Shown here: positions 39,622 through 48,140 of the stretch, one piece after another | Position numbering within the stretch: the stretch's first letter is position 1 | How the letters are laid out: every line of letters begins with the position of its first letter | Source: Micromonosporaceae bacterium KJ-029 | GTDB taxonomy: Bacteria > Actinomycetota > Actinomycetes > Mycobacteriales > Micromonosporaceae | Assembly: GCA_005402585.1 (NCBI GenBank) | Contig: BIFP01000008.1 | Location: forward strand, 620,001 to 684,000 | Length of the DNA: 64,000 nucleotides | Direction of reading: 5' to 3' | Translations under genes and position numbers: made by a program | The notes under the pieces: model-generated | Told to the model about the DNA's origin: nothing | The model's database searches: none | What the model saw: only the letters and a program-made list of their open reading frames with translations

Positions 39622-41790
39622 ATGAGCCGCGTGCGGAATCTGCGTGTCCGCCCGGACCTGCTCTACGTGGCGAGCGGCTGGAGCACGCTGGTCACCGACG
39701 TTCGCGGTCGCATCACCGGCGCCGACCCGCAGGGCTTCTTCGCGCGCAACACCCGGGTGCTCAGCACCGAACGGATCACCATCAACGGCCGCGAGCCGGT
39801 GCCGTTCAGCACGGCGACCGTGCAGGGGCACGCCCAACTGTCGTACGCCGAACTCGGCGACGGTGCGAAACTGCCCTCCCGCGCGGCGTACCTGCTGGTG
39901 GAGCGCTTCGTCGGCGCGGGCCTGCGGACCAGGCTGACCGTGGTCAGCTACGCCGACGAGCGGCTGGACCTGCGACTGCGGATCCACCTCGCCGCCGACT
40001 TCGCCGACACGGGCGAGGCCGAGACCGGCCGCCGCATCCAGTCCGGCCCGGTCGATGCCCGGTGGGATCCCACGGACCAGGAACTACGCCTGACGTACCG
40101 GTGCGACGGGCTGGACCGGGCGGTGGCGATCCAGATCCGGGCCGACGAACCGGTCCGGTACGCCGACGGCGAGTTCGCCGTCGACATCACGGTGCGGCCC
40201 CGGGAACGCAGCCGGGTGGAACTCACCGTCGAGCCCGTCTTCGACGGCCAGCGCCTCGCCGCGCCGCCGCCGAACTTCACCGAACCCGACGACGCCGCCA
40301 GTTCGGCACGGGCCCGACTCGGCCGCGAGTTCACCCGGCTGACCAGCTCCAACTTCGACGTCACGGCGGCCTGGCGGTGCGCCCGGGAGGACCTGTCCGG
40401 GCTGCCCCTCGGCGAACCGGCCGGACCGGCCGCACCGATCGCCGGCCTGCCGATCTACCAGGAGATCTTCGGTCGGGACACGATGACCGCATCGTGGCAG
40501 GCCCTGCTCGCCGGGCCGACGATGCTCGCGGACAGCCTCCGGCTGAACGCCCGTTACCTCGGCCGGCGGGTCGACGACTGGCACGACGAGGAGCCCGGCA
40601 AGCCACTGCACGAGGCGCGCCAGGGGCCGGTGTCGGCGCTCGGCATCGATCCGCTAGCCCACTACTACGGCGACTGGTCGACCGCGCCGGACTTCCTGGT
40701 CTACCTCGGCCAGTACTACGCCTGGACGGCGGATCTCGACACGGTCCGCGAGTTGCTGCCGGCGGCACGCCGCGCCCTGGCCTGGATCGACCGGTACGGC
40801 GATGTCGACCACGACGGTTTCCTCGAGTACCACTGCCGTTCCCGGGGAGGTGTGAAGAACCAGGGCTGGAAGGACTCCGACGACGCCGTCGTCGACGAAC
40901 ACGGTCGGATCGTGCCGAATCCGATCGCGACCAGCGAGTTGCAGGCGTACTGGTACGCCGCCCTGCGGCACGCCGCAGTGGCCTTCACGGTGGCCGGTCA
41001 TCCCGCGTTCGGTCTCGGCCTGGTCCGCAAGGCGGCCGCCCTGCGGCGCCGCTTCCACGGTGCCTTCTGGATGCCTGACCAGGGCTGCTACGCCATGGCA
41101 CTCGACCCGGACAAGCGGCAGGTCCGCTCGGTCAACTCCAACGACGGTCACCTGCTGGCCACCGGGATCGTGCCGGCCCGGATCGCGCCCCTGGTCGCCG
41201 ATCGGCTGCTGGCGCCCGACATGTTCAGCGGCTGGGGCATTCGCACGCTCTCCTCCGCCCACCCGTCGTACAACCCCTTCAGCTACCACCGGGGCAGCGT
41301 CTGGCCGGTCGAGGCGGGCACCATCGGCGTCGGGCTAGCCCGCTACGGCCGCTGGGAGCACCTGCACCGGCTGGCCGAGGGGGCGTTCGCGGCCTCGGCG
41401 CTGTTCGCGGAACACCGCCTACCGGAGGTGCTCAGCGGCCTGCCCCGCGACGACGTACATCCCCACCCCGGCGTCTACCCGAACTCCTGTTCCCCGCAGG
41501 CGTGGTCGGCCAGTTCGGTCGTCATACTGATCCAGGCGCTGCTGGCGCTGCGTCCCGCCGCATCACTGCGGACGATCTTCATCGACCCGCACCTGCCGGA
41601 GTGGCTGCCCGACCTGAGGCTGGAAGGCGTGCAGGTCGGTGACCGCACCGTCGACCTCACCGTCCGACGTCGACGGGGCGGGCGGACGTCCGTACGCACC
41701 AGCGGCGACCGGATCGCCGTGATCCGCCGACCCACCGTCCAGGCCATCTCGACCCGCCGCCACCAGGCAGGACCAGGCGGCCCCTTCTAA
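39622..41790 (+). CDS. Glycogen-debranching-type glycosidase, copy 2
   Basis: A 722-residue paralogue of the enzyme at 36867. It has the GDE N-terminal domain (DVRGRITGADPQGFFARNTRVLSTERITING) and the barrel with IYQEIFGRDTMTASWQAL, DWHDEEPGKPLHEARQG, NQGWKDSDDAVVDEHG and YHRGSVWPVEAG. The DEEPGK and WPxE-like sites match positions seen in copy 1 and probably form the active site. Sequence identity between the copies is modest, so this is an old duplication with separate roles. ATG 39622 follows AGGGGG (39611-39616). A hairpin follows the stop. Confidence 0.88.
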   Translation: MSRVRNLRVRPDLLYVASGWSTLVTDVRGRITGADPQGFFARNTRVLSTERITINGREPVPFSTATVQGHAQLSYAELGDGAKLPSRAAYLLVERFVGAGLRTRLTVVSYADERLDLRLRIHLAADFADTGEAETGRRIQSGPVDARWDPTDQELRLTYRCDGLDRAVAIQIRADEPVRYADGEFAVDITVRPRERSRVELTVEPVFDGQRLAAPPPNFTEPDDAASSARARLGREFTRLTSSNFDVTAAWRCAREDLSGLPLGEPAGPAAPIAGLPIYQEIFGRDTMTASWQALLAGPTMLADSLRLNARYLGRRVDDWHDEEPGKPLHEARQGPVSALGIDPLAHYYGDWSTAPDFLVYLGQYYAWTADLDTVRELLPAARRALAWIDRYGDVDHDGFLEYHCRSRGGVKNQGWKDSDDAVVDEHGRIVPNPIATSELQAYWYAALRHAAVAFTVAGHPAFGLGLVRKAAALRRRFHGAFWMPDQGCYAMALDPDKRQVRSVNSNDGHLLATGIVPARIAPLVADRLLAPDMFSGWGIRTLSSAHPSYNPFSYHRGSVWPVEAGTIGVGLARYGRWEHLHRLAEGAFAASALFAEHRLPEVLSGLPRDDVHPHPGVYPNSCSPQAWSASSVVILIQALLALRPAASLRTIFIDPHLPEWLPDLRLEGVQVGDRTVDLTVRRRRGGRTSVRTSGDRIAVIRRPTVQAISTRRHQAGPGGPF

Positions 41791-41811
41791 CCGGCATCCA
41801 TGTCCGATCCG

Positions 41812-41834
41812 GGAACCGCCCGAACGGCGGTTCC
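41812..41834 (+). terminator. Hairpin after the second glycosidase gene
   Basis: GGAACCGCC (41812-41820) pairs exactly with GGCGGTTCC (41826-41834) around CGAAC, 22 bp after the stop codon. No T run follows. A second inverted repeat (ACGTCGCGG at 41843-41851 and CCGCGACGT at 41872-41880) lies between it and the next gene and may be regulatory. Confidence 0.5.
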
Positions 41835-41908
41835 GGGGACAGACGTCGCGGCGTTACCGTACGCGAGCTTCCCGCGACGTTGCTCCCCCGACGGAGAGGA
41901 CCAGGCGC

Positions 41909-42988
41909 ATGGACGGTACGGCCCGCCGACACCGACTGGTCAGACTGGTCACCGTCGCCGCCCTGGTGGTGGCCGCCCTGGGGCTGGCGGCTCCGCCGGC
42001 GTCCGCCCAGGCGGGGCCCAAGATCACCGTGATGACCCGCAACCTGTACCTCGGCGGCGATCTCACCCCGTCGATGACCGCGCCGAACCTGCCGGCGTTC
42101 CTCGACGCGAACGCGGCCCTGCTCAGCCATGTGGACCTGGTCGACTTCCCGGCCCGCGCGAAGCTGATCGCGCAGGAGATCCGCGAGCACAAGCCCGACG
42201 TGGTCGGCCTTCAGGAGGTCGCGCTCTGGCGCACCGGGCCGTTCCTGGACCCGGCGCCGGCCACCACGGTCCGGTACGACTACCTCGCGCTGCTGATGCG
42301 GGAACTGGCCGCCGCCGGCCACCGGTACGACGTGGCGGTGGTGCAGGAGCAGGCGGACCTGGAAGCCCCGGCCGGGGCACCGCACAACGTGGACGCCCGG
42401 CTCACCATGCGCGATGTCATCCTGCTCCGGCACGGCGGCCGGGTGAAGGTGACCGGCACCTCCTCGGGGAACTTTGCCGAGAACATGCAGATCCAACTGC
42501 CGGCGCCCCTGGGCACCGTGACGAGCACCCGGGGTTGGACTGCGGTGGACCTGGTCCACGGTCAGCGGGCCTTCCGGGTGGTGAACACCCACCTGGAGGC
42601 CTTCCACCCGGTGGTGCGGGCGCGGCAGGCCGAGGAACTGCTGGCCGGCGCGCTGAACCACCCCGGACGGGTCGTCCTCGTCGGTGACCTCAACAGCGGG
42701 CCGGAGCTGCCCGTCCCGGTCAACCGGGCGGCCTACCTCGCCCTGACGGCGGGCGGCATGGTCGACACCTGGCCGGTCCTGCATCCCGGCGAGCCGGGAT
42801 ACACCTCCGGCCTGGGCGACGATCTGACCGAGCCGGCCGACGCCGTCGAACACCGGATCGACATGGTGCTGGTCCGTGGAGCGGTGGTCCCGGTGGCGAG
42901 TGAGGTGTTCGGTACCGAGCGGCGGACCGCCGCTGGCCGCTGGCCGTCCGACCACCTCGGTTACCTCGCGACCGTCGCACTACCGTAG
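41909..42988 (+). CDS. Secreted endonuclease/exonuclease/phosphatase-family protein
   Basis: A 359-residue exported hydrolase of the EEP superfamily (DNase I, sphingomyelinase, inositol phosphatase fold). A signal peptide (VAALVVAALGLAAPPASAQA) precedes the core. Motifs in order: MTRNLYLGGDL (first strand and Asn), PDVVGLQEV with the metal Glu, TRGWTAVDLV, NTHLEAFHP, VLVGDLNSGP with the Asp-x-Asn pair, and the terminal PSDHLGYLATV with the catalytic Asp-His. All catalytic groups appear present. It acts outside the cell on an unknown phosphodiester or phospholipid. It overlaps the convergent methyltransferase gene by 9 bp. Confidence 0.9.
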   Translation: MDGTARRHRLVRLVTVAALVVAALGLAAPPASAQAGPKITVMTRNLYLGGDLTPSMTAPNLPAFLDANAALLSHVDLVDFPARAKLIAQEIREHKPDVVGLQEVALWRTGPFLDPAPATTVRYDYLALLMRELAAAGHRYDVAVVQEQADLEAPAGAPHNVDARLTMRDVILLRHGGRVKVTGTSSGNFAENMQIQLPAPLGTVTSTRGWTAVDLVHGQRAFRVVNTHLEAFHPVVRARQAEELLAGALNHPGRVVLVGDLNSGPELPVPVNRAAYLALTAGGMVDTWPVLHPGEPGYTSGLGDDLTEPADAVEHRIDMVLVRGAVVPVASEVFGTERRTAAGRWPSDHLGYLATVALP

Positions 42989-43534
42989 AGCGGGGGCCGG
43001 CGCGGCGAGCCCGGCCGGTGGGCGGCCCACGATCCCCACCACGGACGCCGACCGTCTGGTCGCCACCGAGAAGCCGCCGGCCGCGAGTGCCTCGGTCACC
43101 TTCCCGGCGATCTCGTCCGTGCGCCCGGATGGCGGCTCGTAGTACAGATGCACCGCACCACCCGGCGCCAGTAGCCCCCTGAGCAGGGCACATTCGTCAC
43201 GCGCCGGCCTGGTCCAGAACAGGTTCACGTTGATCGCGAAGATCGTGTCGAACCGTTCGCGGTCGAGGCCCACGGCGGCGACGTCGGCCGGTCGGAAGGC
43301 AACCGGCTGGATGGTCGCGCGACCAGTTCGGATGTCGGGTTCGTTGAGCCGCCGCGCCCGCGCGACCATCGTCTCGGACCGGTCGATCGCGGTGATGCTG
43401 CCGGTCGACAGTCGCGGGCAGATCAGCGCGACCGCGACACCACCTCCGCAGCCGATCTCCAACAGCCGGTCGGTCGGTTTGACGGCCAGCGTTTCCACCG
43501 CCCACCTGATCCGTTCCGGTACCGCCGCCGGCAT
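42980..43534 (-). CDS. Class I SAM-dependent methyltransferase
   Basis: A 184-residue methyltransferase. Motif I is LLEIGCGGGVAVAL, motif II TAIDRSETMVARAR and motif III FDTIFAINVNLFW, followed by LLAPGGAVHLYYEPP. The protein is shorter than many relatives and lacks a substrate-binding insertion, so the substrate cannot be guessed. It ends with an Ala/Pro tail overlapping the 3' end of the secreted hydrolase gene by nine bases on the other strand. It is not part of the adjacent LacI-controlled operon, whose last gene ends 107 bp upstream on the same strand. Confidence 0.88.
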   Translation of the reverse strand: MPAAVPERIRWAVETLAVKPTDRLLEIGCGGGVAVALICPRLSTGSITAIDRSETMVARARRLNEPDIRTGRATIQPVAFRPADVAAVGLDRERFDTIFAINVNLFWTRPARDECALLRGLLAPGGAVHLYYEPPSGRTDEIAGKVTEALAAGGFSVATRRSASVVGIVGRPPAGLAAPAPALR

Positions 43535-43641
43535 GCCCGCAGCGTACCCGGCGAGGTGGGCGGCACCCGCGCCCGCGGCACGCCCCGACCGGCCCGCCGG
43601 ACGAAACGACTACGGACGGCCCGTACGCGGGTCGGTGGTGC

Positions 43642-44796
43642 TCACGGCGTCAGCTCCTCGACCTCGACGCGCCGGCCCTCGCGCGCCGACCGCAGGCCGA
43701 GTTCGGCCAGCTGCACGCCGCGCGCACCGGACCACAGGTCCCAGGTGTACGGGGCGTCCTCGGCGACGTGTCGCAGGAACATCTCCCACTGCGCCTTGAA
43801 GCCGTTGTCGTAGACCTCGTTGTCCGGCACCTCCTGCCACTGCGACCGGAAGTCGTCGGTGGTGGGCAGGTCAGGGTTCCAGACCGGTTTCGGGGTGGTG
43901 GCCCGGTGTTGCACGCGGCAGCGGCGCAGCCCGGCCACGGCGCTGCCCTCGGTGCCGTCGACCTGGAACTCCACCAGTTCGTCGCGGTTGACCCGCACCG
44001 CCCAGGACGAGTTGACCTGAGCCACGATGCCGCCGTCCAGTTCGAAGATGGCGTACGCGGCGTCGTCGGCGGTCGCGTCGTAGGGCTGGCTGTCCTCGTC
44101 CCAGCGTCGCGGGATGTGGGTCGTGACGTGCGCGGTGACCGCCCGGACCGGGGCGAAGACCTGCTCCAGCACGTAGTGCCAGTGCGGGAACATGTCGACG
44201 ACGATGCCGCCGCCGTCGGCGGTCCGGTAGTTCCAGCTCGGACGCTGCGCCGTCTGCCAGTCGCCCTCGAAGACCCAGTAGCCGAACTCGCCGCGCACCG
44301 ACAGGATCCGGCCGAAGAAGCCGCCCCGCACCAGCCGGTCCAGCTTGCGCAGGCCGGGCAGGAACAGCTTGTCCTGCACCACACCGTGCCGTACGCCGGC
44401 CGCGTCGGCGGCCCGGGCCAGGTCGACCGCGCCGGACAGGGTGGTGGCGAGCGGCTTCTCGGTGTAGATGTGCCTGCCCGCCTTGATGGCCTGGCCGATC
44501 GCCTTCTCCCGCTCGCTGGTGACCTGGGCGTCGAAGTAGATCGAGACGTCCGGGCGGGCCAGCGCCGCGGCCAGGTCGGTGCTCCACTCGGTCAGCCCGT
44601 GCCGGGCCGCGACGTCGCGCAGCTTGGCCTCGTTGCGCCCGACCAGGACGAGTTCCGGCCACAGCCGGCCGCCGCCGCGCAGCGGCAGGCCGCCCTGTTC
44701 CCGGATGGCCAGCAGGGACCGGACCAGATGCTGTCGGTAGCCCATCCGCCCGGTCACGCCGTTCAACACGATCCCGATCGGAACACGTGCCGTCAT
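43642..44796 (-). CDS. Gfo/Idh/MocA-family oxidoreductase
   Basis: A 384-residue NAD(P)-dependent sugar or cyclitol dehydrogenase. The N-terminal Rossmann fold (IGIVLNGVTGRMGYRQHLV) is followed by the family hallmark EKP in HIYTEKPLA, whose lysine is catalytic, and by a C-terminal beta domain with GGIVVDMFPHWHYVLEQVF and conserved His residues. Variants of this type act on inositols, glycosides or 3-keto sugars. The ATG at 44796 follows GGAGGGTGAGG. It is the last gene of the block read away from the LacI gene; a hairpin separates it from the secreted dehydrogenase-like gene. Confidence 0.88.
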   Translation of the reverse strand: MTARVPIGIVLNGVTGRMGYRQHLVRSLLAIREQGGLPLRGGGRLWPELVLVGRNEAKLRDVAARHGLTEWSTDLAAALARPDVSIYFDAQVTSEREKAIGQAIKAGRHIYTEKPLATTLSGAVDLARAADAAGVRHGVVQDKLFLPGLRKLDRLVRGGFFGRILSVRGEFGYWVFEGDWQTAQRPSWNYRTADGGGIVVDMFPHWHYVLEQVFAPVRAVTAHVTTHIPRRWDEDSQPYDATADDAAYAIFELDGGIVAQVNSSWAVRVNRDELVEFQVDGTEGSAVAGLRRCRVQHRATTPKPVWNPDLPTTDDFRSQWQEVPDNEVYDNGFKAQWEMFLRHVAEDAPYTWDLWSGARGVQLAELGLRSAREGRRVEVEELTP

Positions 44797-44826
44797 CGCC
44801 TCACCCTCCAGGTAAGCCTTTGTCCG

Positions 44827-44849
44827 GGCACCCGACTTCTCCGGGTGCC
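44827..44849 (-). promoter_or_regulatory. Small hairpin in front of the Gfo/Idh/MocA gene
   Basis: GGCACCCG (44827-44834) and CGGGTGCC (44842-44849) form an 8-bp stem with a 7-base loop about 30 bp upstream of the start codon. It may attenuate or stabilise the transcript entering the oxidoreductase gene. Confidence 0.35.
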
Positions 44850-44880
44850 GCAAAACGTCGCCCCGGTCCCCCGGTCCCCC

Positions 44881-44908
44881 GGGTGCCGGGTGCCGGGTGC
44901 CGGGTGCC
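44881..44908. repeat. Four tandem GGGTGCC heptamers
   Basis: GGGTGCC is repeated four times without interruption directly beside a strong hairpin in the intergenic region 44797-44954. The same heptamer half occurs in the small hairpin at 44827-44849, so the units can pair with it in several ways. It looks like a slippage product. Confidence 0.7.
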
Positions 44909-44909
44909 C

Positions 44910-44945
44910 GGTGGGAACGGCGGCGACGCTGCCGCCGTTCCCACC
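44910..44945 (-). terminator. 15-bp hairpin after the secreted dehydrogenase-like gene
   Basis: GGTGGGAACGGCGGC (44910-44924) pairs perfectly with GCCGCCGTTCCCACC (44931-44945) around a six-base loop, 10 bp after the stop of the gene ending at 44955. There is no T run. It probably ends or reduces reading into the oxidoreductase gene. Confidence 0.72.
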
Positions 44946-44954
44946 GCAGCGGTC

Positions 44955-47051
44955 TCAGGCCGGCGTGCCGGTCACCTTCATGTGACGCAGGCGGCCGACG
45001 TTGTCGAACGAGCCGAATCCGACCCGCCCGGAGTCGAACGTGCTGTCCTTCGCGGTCATCAGCGGGTCCTTGCTGCCGTCGACGTACACGGCGATCTCGC
45101 CGGTGGCCGGCAGGTGCACGACCCGCACCTTGTGCCAGTCGGCGTCGACGATCGCCGGGTTGGCACCGCGCGAGCGTCCGTTCCACTGGTAGTCGATGCG
45201 CTCACGGTCCGCGTTGTTGACCTTGAAGATGCCGTTGTGCGGGTAGATCGTGTGATCGGTGGAGAGGTGGGCGTAGTAGTACTCCGTGTCCGAACGCCAG
45301 CCGAACACGATGATCACGTCCCGGTTGCTGACCTCCACCGGCGTGTCCAGCCGTACCTGCGCCTCGATCTCCACCGAGGACCACTGCGGTCCGGCGGTCA
45401 CCACGGCGTACTCGAACGGCCGGCGCGGGCCGGGCCGGCTGACGCCCGGCTCGGCGAGGATCACCTCGTCCTTGTGGAACTGCCACTTGGAGGGGGTCAC
45501 CGGCGTCCAGTCCCGCAGGCCGGAGGGCTTGCTGAGCTTGGTGTTCCCGACCTTGCCGCCGGCGAAGACCCTGGTGCCGGTGACCTTCCAGATCTTGCCG
45601 TTGGCCTTGGCCAGGATGTACAGCTCGCCGGCGGCGTCGGTGCCGAAGCGCAGGTCGACCCGCTCCGCGCTGCCGGGCGCGCCGGGAGCGGAGAGATCCT
45701 GCATCCGCACCGGGTTGCCGGCCGCGTCGAACAGGGCCAGCCTGTGCAGCGGGGCCAGGTCCTCGCCCCGGCGCATCTGCTTGGCCTCGGTGTAGAAGAC
45801 CTGCCCGTCGACCAGGTCACCGAAGACGTACTTGCCCTTCAGCGCGGGCACATCCTTGCCGCGGTAGACGAACCCGCCGGCCACCGCGACCCCCACGTCG
45901 GAGGTGCAGTTCCAGCCGGGAGCGGGGTTGTGGTCGTACGCCGCCACCGGGTACGTGTAGCCGTACTCCGCGTCGTTCGCCGGCAGCGGAAGGAGCTTGT
46001 CACAGGCGCCGGCCGCCCGGTCGAAGACGAAGGCGCCCTCCCGCTCGCTCCAGCCGAAGTTGTCCCCGGCGCGCACCTCGTAGATCGCCTCGATGGCGTG
46101 CTCGCCGATGTGGCCGAGGTACATCCGGCCGGTGGCCCGGTCCCAGCTGAACCGGTGCGGGTCGCGGAAGCCCACCGCGTAGACCTCGCCCAGCGCGCCG
46201 GTCTGGCCGACGAACGGGTTCGACGGCGGGATGCCGTACTGACCGTTGGCGGAGTTGGTGCCGCGCGGGTCGATCCGCAGCAGCTTGCCGTGCACCATGC
46301 CCAGGTTCTGCGGCTCGGTGTTGCGGACTCCGGTGCCGCCGTCACCGACGGCCAGGTACAGCAGCCCGTAGTCGCTGTCCTTGCGCTTGGCGGTCGGGTT
46401 GAAGTTGATCTCCTGGACACCGTGGACCTGGCCGGCGAAGCCGATCCGCAACACCTCACGCCGGCTGCCGGCGAAGGTGTCGGCGGCCGGGTCGGTCGCC
46501 GTCCACTCGGTGATGACGCCGTGGAAGATGCTGTTGGCCTGGGCGTAGTCCGGCACCTCGGTGGTCGTCGACGCCTGCTCGGTGTGGATGGTGTAGAAGC
46601 GGCCGTTGCTGCCGAACTCCGGGTGGAACGCGACGTAGCCGAAGCCCTGGCCGAGACCGCGGCCGGAGAAGAACTGCGGGGCAAACGTGGCGGCCACGTC
46701 GAGGTAGACGTGTGGCACGCCGTCCTTGACCAGGTACAGCCTGCCGTTGAGGTCCGGTACGGCGCGGCGCCCGGAGCCGTCGGGCAGCTCCATGATCGTG
46801 TTGATCCGGGCGGTCCGCATGAGCCGCTGGTCGACCGGGGCCGGGTTGGGGAAGGACTCGGGGAAGCTGGCGTACTCCTCGAGGACCAGGCCGAGCCGGG
46901 ACTGGGTGGGCATCTCGATGATCGGGTCGTGGATCGGGTCGGCGGCCCGGGCCGGGCCGGCGGTGAGGGTGGACAGCACGAGGGTGGCGGCCGTGAGCCC
47001 GGCCGTCAGCGCGGATCTGCGGAGGCTGCCGGTTATGCGGAGGCTACGCAC
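44955..47051 (-). CDS. Secreted PQQ-dependent-sugar-dehydrogenase-like propeller with C-terminal glycan domain
   Basis: A 698-residue exported protein. After a signal peptide (to about ARAADP) comes a six-bladed propeller of the soluble glucose/aldose dehydrogenase (GSDH/YliI) type: GQGFGYVAFHPEF, GQVHGVQEINFNP, LYLAVGDGGTG, VYAVGFRDPHRFSWD, and LGHIGEHAIEAIYEVRAGDNFGW. Residues about 520-698 form a concanavalin-like domain similar to the DUF1080 / 3-keto-disaccharide hydrolase group. It may oxidise or bind an extracellular sugar; cofactor binding cannot be proved here. It follows the LamG gene by 37 bp and should share its operator. Confidence 0.87.
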   Translation of the reverse strand: MRSLRITGSLRRSALTAGLTAATLVLSTLTAGPARAADPIHDPIIEMPTQSRLGLVLEEYASFPESFPNPAPVDQRLMRTARINTIMELPDGSGRRAVPDLNGRLYLVKDGVPHVYLDVAATFAPQFFSGRGLGQGFGYVAFHPEFGSNGRFYTIHTEQASTTTEVPDYAQANSIFHGVITEWTATDPAADTFAGSRREVLRIGFAGQVHGVQEINFNPTAKRKDSDYGLLYLAVGDGGTGVRNTEPQNLGMVHGKLLRIDPRGTNSANGQYGIPPSNPFVGQTGALGEVYAVGFRDPHRFSWDRATGRMYLGHIGEHAIEAIYEVRAGDNFGWSEREGAFVFDRAAGACDKLLPLPANDAEYGYTYPVAAYDHNPAPGWNCTSDVGVAVAGGFVYRGKDVPALKGKYVFGDLVDGQVFYTEAKQMRRGEDLAPLHRLALFDAAGNPVRMQDLSAPGAPGSAERVDLRFGTDAAGELYILAKANGKIWKVTGTRVFAGGKVGNTKLSKPSGLRDWTPVTPSKWQFHKDEVILAEPGVSRPGPRRPFEYAVVTAGPQWSSVEIEAQVRLDTPVEVSNRDVIIVFGWRSDTEYYYAHLSTDHTIYPHNGIFKVNNADRERIDYQWNGRSRGANPAIVDADWHKVRVVHLPATGEIAVYVDGSKDPLMTAKDSTFDSGRVGFGSFDNVGRLRHMKVTGTPA

Positions 47052-47088
47052 GCGGTTCTCCTTCTCGGTAGGACGGTGCCGAGGGTGG

Positions 47089-48045
47089 TCAGCGGGCCAT
47101 GTAGCGGTACTGCTTCTCGACGTCGCTCGCCGAGACCACGCGGTCGAGGAACATCAGGGCGTCCATGCGGCAGTCGCAGGGGTTCCGCTCCAGCGTGTTC
47201 TGCGGGAAGCTCCCGCCGATCTTGATGCCCCGGGGGTCGGAGGCGGTGGTCACGTGCGGGCCGGGCCCCGACACGAGCCACGGGTCGTCGGTACGGGTGT
47301 AGAACCCGTCCAGCGGCTTGCCGTTGCGGTAGAGCGCCAAGGTTCCGGTGTTGAAGTCGAAGGTGGCGGCGAGGTGCACCCAGGTCCCCTTCGGCAGCAG
47401 GGTGCGCCAGTCCTCGCTCGCGGCGAAGGTCTGCGAGTTGCCGCCGTCGAGGCGCCGGCCGAGCGCGACCAGGCGCAGTTCCCCGTTGACGTCGATGAGT
47501 TCGAGCAGCGCCCGTACGCCGTGACCGTCGGAGTCGCCGGTCAGGATGCCGGCCAGCCCGATGGCGTTGAACCGGTCGGACGGGTTGACGGTGGTGGAGT
47601 TGGGCGCCGGGGCGTCCATCTCCAGCTTGAACCAGCCCATCACCGTGGTGCCCTGCGTCCCGGCGAACGGGCGCAGCGTCCGGACGCCGCTGGACGACCA
47701 GATGCCGGCCTTCCAGTCGTCGTTGCCGGCCTCGGCGGGGTTGACCTGCCGGGTCTGCAGCGCCTTGCCGCTGCCCGGGTAGGCCCGGTCGGCCACCCGC
47801 ATCGCGGCGCCGCCGTTGACGAGTTCGATCTCGGTGCCGGATCGGCCCTGGTCGCGTTCGAGCGCGGCGTCGCCCTCGACGGGGTGGTCGAAGTCGTAGA
47901 AGGCGACCAGGTTCGATCGCAGGTGCGGGTGGACGTCGCGCGGGTGGCTCCGGTCCGCCTGGGCGGCGGGCGCTCCGGCGCCCAGCACCATACCGACCGC
48001 CAGCAGGGTGGCGGTGGTGGCCACGAAGCGTCTGGTTCTGGTCAT
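47089..48045 (-). CDS. Secreted LamG/concanavalin-like protein
   Basis: A 318-residue exported protein: signal peptide (TRTRRFVATTATLLAVGMVLGAGAPAAQA), then a laminin-G/concanavalin-type beta sandwich from about 45 to the end (LVAFYDFDHPVEGD, GTTVMGWFKLEMD, GTWVHLAATFDFNTGTLALYRNGKPL, RMDALMFLDRVVSASDVEKQY). No catalytic residues are seen, so it is probably a carbohydrate-binding or surface protein. ATG 48045 is preceded by GAGGTG; a GTG at 48054 is possible. The LacI-type operator at 48079-48101 is 34 bp upstream. Confidence 0.84.
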   Translation of the reverse strand: MTRTRRFVATTATLLAVGMVLGAGAPAAQADRSHPRDVHPHLRSNLVAFYDFDHPVEGDAALERDQGRSGTEIELVNGGAAMRVADRAYPGSGKALQTRQVNPAEAGNDDWKAGIWSSSGVRTLRPFAGTQGTTVMGWFKLEMDAPAPNSTTVNPSDRFNAIGLAGILTGDSDGHGVRALLELIDVNGELRLVALGRRLDGGNSQTFAASEDWRTLLPKGTWVHLAATFDFNTGTLALYRNGKPLDGFYTRTDDPWLVSGPGPHVTTASDPRGIKIGGSFPQNTLERNPCDCRMDALMFLDRVVSASDVEKQYRYMAR

Positions 48046-48078
48046 CGCGTACACCTCGTTTCGCGTCTCTCGTGGAGG

Positions 48079-48101
48079 CGTAACCGCTTTCGTAAGCGCT
48101 T
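48079..48101 (-). promoter_or_regulatory. LacI-type operator, copy A (before the LamG gene)
   Basis: On the minus strand this reads AAGCGCTTACG, A, AAGCGGTTACG, two imperfect direct copies of an AAGCGCTT palindrome 12 bp apart. CGTAAGCGCTTACG (48091-48104) is itself a perfect 14-bp palindrome. It matches copy B at 52862-52884 in 22 of 23 bases and lies in the 95-bp gap between the ABC transporter and the secreted-protein genes. Confidence 0.83.
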
Positions 48102-48140
48102 ACGTACGTGTACTCAGCTGCTGTGTCGTACCGGTGGGGG

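Noticed and set aside
44881-44908. CRISPR-like tandem repeat
   Set aside because: Seven-base units without spacers; a simple slippage repeat, and no cas genes are present.
44787-47225. 812-codon plus-strand frame
   Set aside because: Antisense to the secreted sugar-dehydrogenase-like gene, no domain and no ribosome site.
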